From: Collinsella aerofaciens | GTDB lineage: Bacteria; Actinomycetota; Coriobacteriia; Coriobacteriales; Coriobacteriaceae | Reading direction: 5' to 3' | Assembly (NCBI GenBank): GCA_021641225.1 | Contig: JAJWXI010000066.1 | Span: forward strand, 1-9,014 | DNA length: 9,014 nucleotides | In this document: positions 1 to 4,799 of the stretch, piece after piece | Layout: every line of letters begins with the position of its first letter | How positions within the stretch are numbered: position 1 is the first letter of the stretch | Translations under genes and position numbers: made by a program | Notes under the pieces: model-generated | Seen by the model: the letters and a program-made list of their open reading frames with translations, nothing else | Told to the model about the DNA's origin: nothing | Database searches by the model: none

Positions 1-840
1 TACTTGGAGGGTTGGCTCGAGCGGGTAGTGTAGAAAGACCGGCACCTCGCGGCCGCATAGGAACGGCACGCCCACAAAGGCCGGGTGCACGCCCGACCAC
101 GCGCCGCAGGTAAGCACCGCGTCGCCCTTTTCCTCCGCCTCGTTAAAGAGCGCGAAGTCGAAGCTATCGACGTCGATGACATCCACACCGCCGTCGGCCA
201 AAAGGTCGATACGAAGACTGTCCATGGCGTCGTTACCGTGGCGCAGCACGCGCAGGCGCATGCCTTCCAAGTCGGCAACTGTGATGCGGCTCTTACGCGC
301 AAGCGGACTCGCGCGCGGCACGTCGATAAAAAACGGTACGTTGACGATGAGGAGCTTTTGGCACGCATCGCCCCAGCGTGGGGTCGAAAAACTCGACTGC
401 ACCACATCGACCTCGCGGCCCAAGCTGCGCATGACGGTCTCGCGCTCGTCGTAGAGGTCGTTCACCGGCACGATCTCAAAACGCAGAGACGGCTCCAGTT
501 CGTGCACGCCCGTCCACATCGAAAGCGTTTGACGGCCCGGGCACATCATCGACACGCCCAGGCGCACCGCGCCGCCATCGCCCGCCGCACGTCGGGCGCG
601 GCGAAGGGCATCCTCGGACTGGCGCATGATCGAGCGTGCATCGTCGACCAGCAGCGCCCCCGCCGGCGTCACCTTGACGCCCGAATGCGAGCGCTCGAAC
701 AGCGTGATGCCAAACTCTGCCTCGAACCCCGACACCTGCTTGACGAGCGCCGGCGTCGACACGCGCAATTTTGCCGCAGCGCGCGAGAAGCTTCCCAGCT
801 CCGCGGCGGCAGATATGGCCTCAAGTCGTCGATCGTACAC
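1..840 (-). CDS. LysR-family transcriptional regulator (C-terminus cut by window edge)
   Basis: A DNA-binding regulator, probably for the divergently transcribed dehydrogenase/transporter operon. The minus-strand frame is open for 280 codons from a GTG at 840 to the window edge, with no stop, so the last residues are missing; family members are usually about 300 residues. Residues 1-60 form the winged helix-turn-helix: RRLEAISAAAELGSFSRAAA, then a recognition helix (STPALVKQVSGFE) and LFERSHSGVKVTPAG. A linker helix follows (about 62-86). From about residue 91 (AVRLGVSMM) the fold is a periplasmic-binding-protein-like effector domain. The GTG start is chosen because GGAG lies 7 nt upstream and the protein then begins at the usual family position. 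The frame stays open upstream of it, so a longer N-terminus cannot be excluded. The effector is unknown. Divergent layout with the next gene is the standard LysR arrangement, so control of that operon is an inference from position. Confidence 0.92.
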   Translation of the reverse strand, partial: MYDRRLEAISAAAELGSFSRAAAKLRVSTPALVKQVSGFEAEFGITLFERSHSGVKVTPAGALLVDDARSIMRQSEDALRRARRAAGDGGAVRLGVSMMCPGRQTLSMWTGVHELEPSLRFEIVPVNDLYDERETVMRSLGREVDVVQSSFSTPRWGDACQKLLIVNVPFFIDVPRASPLARKSRITVADLEGMRLRVLRHGNDAMDSLRIDLLADGGVDVIDVDSFDFALFNEAEEKGDAVLTCGAWSGVHPAFVGVPFLCGREVPVFLHYPLEPTLQV

Positions 841-934
841 GTCATCTCTCCGTTTTCGCACGTACGGCCACACGGTGCCGCGGGGGGTCGTTTTCGCAGG
901 TCACGCGCTCAATCGGATACAAATCGCATCAAGC

Positions 935-957
935 GGTGTAAACCTACGGTTAACGCC
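935..957. promoter_or_regulatory. Candidate LysR operator (imperfect palindrome)
   Basis: Half-sites GGTGTAAACC and GGTTAACGCC flank a 3-nt centre (TAC); 8 of 10 pairs match. The centre, 946, is about 65 nt upstream of the predicted start of the dehydrogenase operon transcript. This is where LysR regulators typically place their recognition site. The pair that would carry the classical T-N11-A is A/A here, so the match to that consensus is half. On the minus strand the site lies immediately downstream of TAGAAT (963-958), a possible -10 for the regulator gene, which would allow autorepression. Binding is inferred. Confidence 0.4.
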
Positions 958-975
958 ATTCTAACAAATATGCAA

Positions 976-1004
976 TTCACCTGCGCAAACGCAAAGCATA
1001 CGAT
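976..1004 (+). promoter_or_regulatory. Candidate sigma-70 promoter of the SDR-MFS-Gfo operon
   Basis: TTCACC (976-981) and TACGAT (999-1004) are separated by exactly 17 nt; each matches the consensus at 4 of 6 positions. Transcription would begin near 1011, giving a leader of about 63 nt before the ATG at 1074. Weak boxes suit an activator-dependent LysR promoter. No other spaced pair in 841-1073 looked better on this strand. Confidence 0.35.
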
Positions 1005-1073
1005 AACCAGCGAAAACCACGTGGGTCGGTTAATGGGAGCGACTCACTGGGAGGCACAAGAAGGGAAGTTCCT

Positions 1074-1955
1074 ATGAGCAATTGGCTTAAGCTCGAGGGC
1101 GATGTCTGCGCCGTGACCGGCGCGCTCGGCGGTATGGGCGCCGAGATCTGCCGCGAGTTCGCCCGCAATGGCGCCAACGTCGTCATGCTCGACCTGGACG
1201 AGGAGAAGGTCAAGGCCGCTGCCGCCGACCTCGCCGCCGAGTTTGGCATCCACGCTGAGGGTTACAAGATGAACGCCACCGACGAGGCCGAGGTTCAGGC
1301 CGCCGTCGACGCTACCATCGCCAACTTCGGCCGCGTCGACGTCCTCGTCAACACCGCCGGCATCCTGCGCTTCGCCGCTATGGAGGACCTGCCGCTGAGC
1401 GACTGGGAGCAGGTGCTCAACGTCAACCTCACCGGCTACTTCATCACCTCGCAGCGCTTTGGTCGCGAGATGATCAAGGCCGGCCAGGGTCGCCTGGTGC
1501 ACATCTCCACCGTTGCCAGCCACTCCCCCGAGACGTTCTCGGGCGTGTACAGCTCCACCAAGGCCGGCGTCAACATGATGTCCAAGATGCTCGCCGCCGA
1601 GTGGGGCCCGTATGGCGTTCGCTCCAACTGCGTCGAGCCCTGCTTCGTTAAGACCCCCATGTCGGCCAACTTCTACGCCGATCCCGAGGTCGAGAAGAGC
1701 CGCAGCCGCTTGATCGCCACGCGCCGCATCGGCGAGGTCAGCGATATCGCCAACGCCGTCATGTTCCTGGCGTCCAAGCGCTCGGACTTTACCACCGGCG
1801 ACGCCATCAAGGTCGATGGCGGCTTCTCCAACATGATGGGCGACCTCACCGCCAAGCCCGGCGGCCGTCGCGCATACGCCGACAACTACCTTAAGAACAA
1901 GGGTGTCGAGCTCTGGTCCGATGAGTCCGGCGTCGCCAAGCCGACCGACCAGTAA
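1074..1955 (+). CDS. Short-chain dehydrogenase/reductase (SDR), substrate unknown
   Basis: A 293-residue cytosolic NAD(P)-dependent oxidoreductase, first gene of the three-gene operon. The Rossmann cofactor motif is TGALGGMG (15-22). Acidic residues after strand 2 (MLDLDEE, D40 and D42) favour NAD(H) over NADP(H). The structural NNAG motif reads NTAG (93-96). Active-site positions are N118 (NVNLTG), Y159 and K163 (YSSTK). The residue 13 before the tyrosine, normally the catalytic serine, is T146, with S145 beside it. PG-like and VDGG (C-terminal SDR signature) follow at 189-194 and 248-250. After VDGG the protein runs about 43 residues further than a typical 250-residue SDR, ending in a charged tail that could form a lid. 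The start is supported by GAAGGGA 7 nt upstream. Classical SDRs act on sugars, polyols, steroids or acyl ketones; nothing here decides between these. Coupling to the downstream transporter and Gfo/Idh enzyme suggests catabolism of an imported alcohol or ketone. Confidence 0.93.
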   Translation: MSNWLKLEGDVCAVTGALGGMGAEICREFARNGANVVMLDLDEEKVKAAAADLAAEFGIHAEGYKMNATDEAEVQAAVDATIANFGRVDVLVNTAGILRFAAMEDLPLSDWEQVLNVNLTGYFITSQRFGREMIKAGQGRLVHISTVASHSPETFSGVYSSTKAGVNMMSKMLAAEWGPYGVRSNCVEPCFVKTPMSANFYADPEVEKSRSRLIATRRIGEVSDIANAVMFLASKRSDFTTGDAIKVDGGFSNMMGDLTAKPGGRRAYADNYLKNKGVELWSDESGVAKPTDQ

Positions 1956-1967
1956 ACCAGCCCGGTA

Positions 1968-1999
1968 GAGAGGGGCATGGGGCAAACCCCTCCCCTCCC
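1968..1999 (+). other. Intercistronic hairpin between SDR and MFS genes
   Basis: In the 66-nt gap, GAGAGGGG (1968-1975) can pair with CCCCTCCC (1992-1999), 7 of 8 pairs. Inside it GGGG (1979-1982) pairs with CCCC (1987-1990) around a CAAA loop. No U-tract follows, so it is not a standard terminator. It may mark an mRNA processing or stability site, or modulate translation of the MFS gene 22 nt further on. Confidence 0.5.
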
Positions 2000-2021
2000 C
2001 GCATCGATTAGAAAGAGTCCA

Positions 2022-3278
2022 ATGGCTTCCACCAACTCCAACAAGGGTCGCGCCGTCGTGCTTTCCGCCGCGTGCGTCACCATGTTCTTCATCAGCTCCA
2101 TCGCGCTGTATTCCGTCGTGAGCAAAAACCTGCTCGCCGTCTACCCCGAGTGGTCCAGCGCCCTCACCTGGGCTTTCCCGGTCTTCCAGACCATCATGGC
2201 CGTGACGGGCATCTTCGCCGGCCGCATCTCCGATAAGATCGGCCCCCGCAACGTCGTGATTGCCGCCGCCGTGTGCTACGGCGTGGGTTGGTTCATGTCC
2301 GGCACCGTCACCGAGCCGTGGCAGTTCTACCTGTGGTTCTCGCTCGTCGCCGCCGTCGGCAACGGCCTGGGTTACAACCCGGCACTCACCACGGGTCAGA
2401 AGTGGTTCATCGACAAGAAGGGCCTCGCCTCCGGCATCACCCTGGCTGCCTCGACCGCCGGCCCCGCCGTGCTGTCCCCGGTGCTCGCCTCGCTGCTCAT
2501 CCCGAGCCTTGGCATCTTTGGCGCGTTGAAGGCGCTCGGCGTCATCTTCTTTGTGATGATCGCCGCTTCCGCCCTGTTCCTGAAGGCCCCCGAGGCCGGC
2601 TGGCTGCCCGAGGGCTTCGAGGCCCCCAAGGGCGGCGCCCACGCCGGCACCTTCGGCGACCTCACCCCGGGCGAGATGGTCAAGACCCCGCGCTTCTGGG
2701 TCCTCATCATCACCTTCGCCTTTGCCGCCACCGCCGGCACCCTGCTCGTCGGCAAGGTTGCCTCCATCGCCGCCGTCCAGCTCTTCGCCGACCCCACGAG
2801 CGCCGCGGCCGTCGCCCTCGGCGGCGTGGTCGTCTCCGTCAACACCTGCGCCAACCTGGTCGGTCGTCTGTCCTTTGGTCAGATCATCGACAAGCTCGGT
2901 GCCTACAAGTCGCTGCTCATCAGCCTTATCGTCACCATCGTCGCGCTCGTCATCATGTCGATGAGCTTCACGCAGAGCATGTTCTTCGTGGCGCTCGCCC
3001 TGCTCGGCTTTAGCTTTGGCGCCCTGCTCGTCATCTACCCGCCGCTCACCGGTGGCGCCTTCGGCACCAGCAACATCGGCGTCAACTACGGCATCATGTT
3101 CCTGGGCTACGCCGCTTCCACCTGGATCAGCCAGCCCATCACCGCCGTGCTGTATCACGCCGAGGCCGGCAGCGCCGCCTACCAGCAGTCCTTCTACGGC
3201 GCCATCGTGATCGCCGCCATCGCCGTCGTGCTCACCGTCTACATGATGGTCTCCGACAGCAAGAAGAAGTCCGCTTAG
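2022..3278 (+). CDS. MFS transporter, OFA (oxalate/formate antiporter-like) family
   Basis: A 418-residue inner-membrane secondary carrier with about 12 hydrophobic helices. Estimated spans are 12-31, 47-66, 78-95, 103-122, 136-158, 164-187, 222-246, 262-283, 297-314, 320-341, 355-372 and 390-410. The MFS loop 2-3 motif is GRISDKIGPRN (68-77), and its counterpart in the second half is GRLSFGQIIDKLG (281-293). The sequences TGQKWFIDKKGLASGI (124-139) and the central-loop APEAGWLPEGF (189-199) are characteristic of the OFA group. The substrate is not readable. OFA members carry small organic anions, and the group also appears as orphan carriers in anaerobe gene clusters. The ATG at 2022 is preferred (AGAAAG 7 nt upstream, normal N-terminus). 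An in-frame ATG at 1977 would add 15 residues but has GAGG only 3-4 nt away and sits inside the hairpin. It lies between two oxidoreductases, so it probably imports their substrate or exchanges substrate for product. Confidence 0.93.
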   Translation: MASTNSNKGRAVVLSAACVTMFFISSIALYSVVSKNLLAVYPEWSSALTWAFPVFQTIMAVTGIFAGRISDKIGPRNVVIAAAVCYGVGWFMSGTVTEPWQFYLWFSLVAAVGNGLGYNPALTTGQKWFIDKKGLASGITLAASTAGPAVLSPVLASLLIPSLGIFGALKALGVIFFVMIAASALFLKAPEAGWLPEGFEAPKGGAHAGTFGDLTPGEMVKTPRFWVLIITFAFAATAGTLLVGKVASIAAVQLFADPTSAAAVALGGVVVSVNTCANLVGRLSFGQIIDKLGAYKSLLISLIVTIVALVIMSMSFTQSMFFVALALLGFSFGALLVIYPPLTGGAFGTSNIGVNYGIMFLGYAASTWISQPITAVLYHAEAGSAAYQQSFYGAIVIAAIAVVLTVYMMVSDSKKKSA

Positions 3279-3287
3279 TTTTGCTTG

Positions 3288-3316
3288 ATGCGGCAAGGGC
3301 CGCCCCCTTGCCGCAT
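3288..3316 (+). other. Intercistronic 12-bp perfect hairpin between MFS and Gfo/Idh genes
   Basis: ATGCGGCAAGGG (3288-3299) and CCCTTGCCGCAT (3305-3316) pair perfectly around a 5-nt loop (CCGCC), starting 9 nt after the transporter stop. The sequence that follows is CCACCG, without a U-run, so full termination is unlikely. Likely roles are transcript stabilisation, processing or partial attenuation that sets a different level for the last gene. Confidence 0.65.
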
Positions 3317-3345
3317 TCCACCGCCACCACCATTAAGGAGTCGAA

Positions 3346-4386
3346 ATGTCTGAGCTCAACCCCGTCCGCATTGCCGTCATCGGCGCCGGCGCCATGGGCC
3401 GCAACCACATCCGCTTTGTCACCGAGGAGCCCGAGGCCGAGCTCGTCGCCATCGCCGACGCCTTTGAGGGCGCCCGCGCCACGGCCGAGGCCGCCGGCGT
3501 GCCGTTCTTTACCGATCCCGCCCAGATGATGGACGAGGTCAAGCCCGAGGCCGTCATCATCGCCACGCCCAACGACCTGCACCTGGGCGTTGCCCGCGAG
3601 GCCGTCAAGCGCAACATCGTGCCGCTGGTCGAAAAGCCGATCTCCAACGACCTCGAAGACGCCCAGGCCTTCGCCGCCGAGGCCGAGACCGCCGGCGTGC
3701 CCGTGCTCGTGGGTCAGCACCGTCGCCACAACCCCTTCGTCAACAAGGCCAAGGAGATCATCGAGTCCGGCGAGCTGGGCAAGCTCACTGTGTCGAGCTT
3801 CCACTACATGATCTATAAGAACGACGAGTACTTCGACGTCGAGTGGCGCCGCAAGAAGGGTGCCGGCCCGATCCTGGTCAACCTGGTGCACGACGTCGAC
3901 CTGCTCCGCTACCTGCTGGGCGAGCCCGTTGCCGTCCAGGGCATGCAGTCCAGCGCCGCCCGCGGTTTTGAGACCGAGGACTCCGCCGTGGTCAACGTCC
4001 GCTTTGCCGACGGCGCGCTTGCGAGCATGACCATCTCCGACGCTACCGCCAGCCCCTGGAACTGGGAGGCCACCGCTCGCGAGGACCCGCAGTACCGTCC
4101 CTTCGACGCCGACGCCTACTTTATCGGCGGCACCAAGGGCGCCCTGTCGCTGCCCCGCCTGCACCAGTTCTCCTACGACGGTGCCTCCAACTGGCACAAG
4201 CCGCTGCAGATGGAGATCCCGGCTGTGGACCCGGCGCTGCCGCACAAGATGCAGCTCAAGCACTTTGTGAAGGTCGTCCGCCGCGAGGTCGAGCCCGTCG
4301 TGACCCCCGCCGACAACGTCAAGACGCTCACGCTGCTTAACGCCATCAAGGAGGCCGCCGAGACCGGTCAGCTCGTCGAGCTGTAA
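3346..4386 (+). CDS. Gfo/Idh/MocA-family NAD(P)-dependent oxidoreductase
   Basis: A 346-residue cytosolic dehydrogenase with the family's two domains. The N-terminal Rossmann domain (about 1-123) has GAGAMG (13-18) and EKP (96-98), whose K97 is the usual catalytic lysine. The C-terminal alpha/beta domain includes GQHRRHNP (123-130), FDVEWRRKKGAGP (163-175) and NLVHDVDLLRYL (179-190), with H182 as the expected catalytic histidine. The aspartate four residues before that histidine in inositol dehydrogenases is V178 here. The form with N-L-V/I-H-D is, as far as I recall, normal for a subfamily annotated near diol or ring-diol dehydrogenases, not for sugar-phosphate enzymes. TAAGGAG lies 5 nt before the ATG, an unusually good ribosome site. 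Substrates of the family are sugars, polyols and cyclic diols; the exact one is unknown. It is the last gene of the operon and probably acts before or after the SDR on the imported compound. Confidence 0.93.
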   Translation: MSELNPVRIAVIGAGAMGRNHIRFVTEEPEAELVAIADAFEGARATAEAAGVPFFTDPAQMMDEVKPEAVIIATPNDLHLGVAREAVKRNIVPLVEKPISNDLEDAQAFAAEAETAGVPVLVGQHRRHNPFVNKAKEIIESGELGKLTVSSFHYMIYKNDEYFDVEWRRKKGAGPILVNLVHDVDLLRYLLGEPVAVQGMQSSAARGFETEDSAVVNVRFADGALASMTISDATASPWNWEATAREDPQYRPFDADAYFIGGTKGALSLPRLHQFSYDGASNWHKPLQMEIPAVDPALPHKMQLKHFVKVVRREVEPVVTPADNVKTLTLLNAIKEAAETGQLVEL

Positions 4387-4396
4387 TGCCTTAAGC

Positions 4397-4438
4397 GCGG
4401 ACCGCGGCGAAAGCCCCATGCCGGGCCCCTCGGTCCGC
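4397..4438 (+). other. Branched 3' UTR hairpin with GAAA tetraloop
   Basis: Ten bases after the Gfo/Idh stop, GCGGACCG (4397-4404) pairs perfectly with CGGTCCGC (4431-4438). Within the 26-nt interior, GGC-GAAA-GCC (4406-4415) makes a GNRA-capped stem. The shape is an 8-bp stem closing over a tetraloop arm, placed just before the terminator. It may protect the operon's 3' end; no ligand-sensing role is evident. Confidence 0.5.
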
Positions 4439-4460
4439 CACCAATAAGCCCCTCTTCTTT

Positions 4461-4495
4461 GCCCCGCGAGCAACCTCCTGCCCGCGGGGCTATTT
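4461..4495 (+). terminator. Rho-independent terminator of the SDR-MFS-Gfo operon
   Basis: GCCCCGCG (4461-4468) and CGCGGGGC (4483-4490) form a perfect 8-bp stem. It can be extended by GC/GC (4470-4471 with 4480-4481) around an AACCTCCT loop, and is followed by TATTT. The U-run is short and interrupted, but the stem is strong and lies 75 nt after the last stop codon of the operon. Confidence 0.75.
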
Positions 4496-4526
4496 GACTA
4501 CACTGGTAATCATTGTTCTGGGACGG

Positions 4527-4572
4527 GGCCCATTTTGCGCCTCAGCTTGGTTCGTTCGCCACGAAATGGGCC
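4527..4572 (+). other. Hairpin GGCCCATTT / AAATGGGCC overlapping the left repeat arm
   Basis: GGCCCATTT (4527-4535) is perfectly complementary to AAATGGGCC (4564-4572), with a 28-nt loop. The second half lies inside the left arm of the 34-bp inverted repeat, so this pairing and the long-range pairing of that arm exclude each other. Seen directly; any switching role is speculative. Confidence 0.4.
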
Positions 4573-4718
4573 TATCTACTACGTTTAACCGACCACCCTC
4601 AACCATGCCGAATTTCGCGAAATAAAAACCGCAGGTAACCGGCTTGTCGATTTTCGGAAAACCCAGGTATGGTCAGCCCCTACGGGTAAAACGTAGTAGA
4701 TAGGCCGTTTTCGTGGCG
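4557..4718. repeat. 34-bp imperfect inverted repeat upstream of tex
   Basis: The left arm is 4557-4590 and the right arm 4685-4718; they are reverse complements at 31 of 34 positions, including an uninterrupted 18-bp core GGCCTATCTACTACGTTT (4569-4586). The 94-bp interior is itself rich in short palindromes: TTTCGCGAAA near 4613-4622, GGTAACC near 4634-4640 and TTTTCGGAAAA near 4651-4661. No reading frame with coding character crosses it. A 9-nt direct repeat, TGGGACGGG, lies outside both arms (4519-4527 and 4738-4746). It could be a small non-autonomous mobile repeat, a structured RNA or an invertible segment. Confidence 0.85.
4644..4673 (+). promoter_or_regulatory. Candidate promoter for tex, inside the inverted repeat
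   Basis: TTGTCG (4644-4649) and TATGGT (4668-4673) are 18 nt apart; each matches the consensus at 4 of 6 positions. Transcription would start near 4680, giving a leader of about 120 nt that includes the right repeat arm and the hairpin at 4723-4741. It lies between the repeat arms. This is a weak call made by eye. Confidence 0.25.
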
Positions 4719-4722
4719 CGGC

Positions 4723-4741
4723 CCCAAAACAGCCTTTTGGG
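4723..4741 (+). other. Small hairpin in the tex leader
   Basis: CCCAAAA (4723-4729) and TTTTGGG (4735-4741) form a perfect 7-bp stem with a CAGCC loop, 58 nt before the tex start. No U-tract follows. It might influence tex mRNA stability; no known riboswitch pattern is apparent. Confidence 0.4.
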
Positions 4742-4799
4742 ACGGGTGGTATCCTTGGTAGCCCTGTGCTGCAAACGCACCTTAAACGCAAGGAGTTTC

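Noticed and set aside
85..1077. A 330-codon plus-strand frame over the start of the window.
   Set aside because: It is antisense to the LysR gene, whose protein is clearly recognisable on the minus strand; the plus product is rich in R and H and matches no family I know.
1977..1979. ATG at 1977 as an alternative MFS start.
   Set aside because: It lies inside the intercistronic hairpin with its G-rich site too close, and adds 15 residues (MGQTPPLPASIRKSP) atypical for the family; 2022 is better.
1044..3296. A 750-codon open frame on the minus strand opposite the SDR and MFS genes, and similar long antisense frames at 3232-4473 and 4782-6179.
   Set aside because: The plus-strand proteins match known families end to end. 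The antisense products are low-complexity, rich in G, D, H and V, as expected from reading C/G-ending codons backwards, and have no ribosome sites.
4744..4751. GGGTGGTA in the tex leader, resembling part of the T-box motif.
   Set aside because: The match stops after eight bases. There is no specifier-loop architecture or following terminator, and tex is not an amino-acid or tRNA-charging gene.
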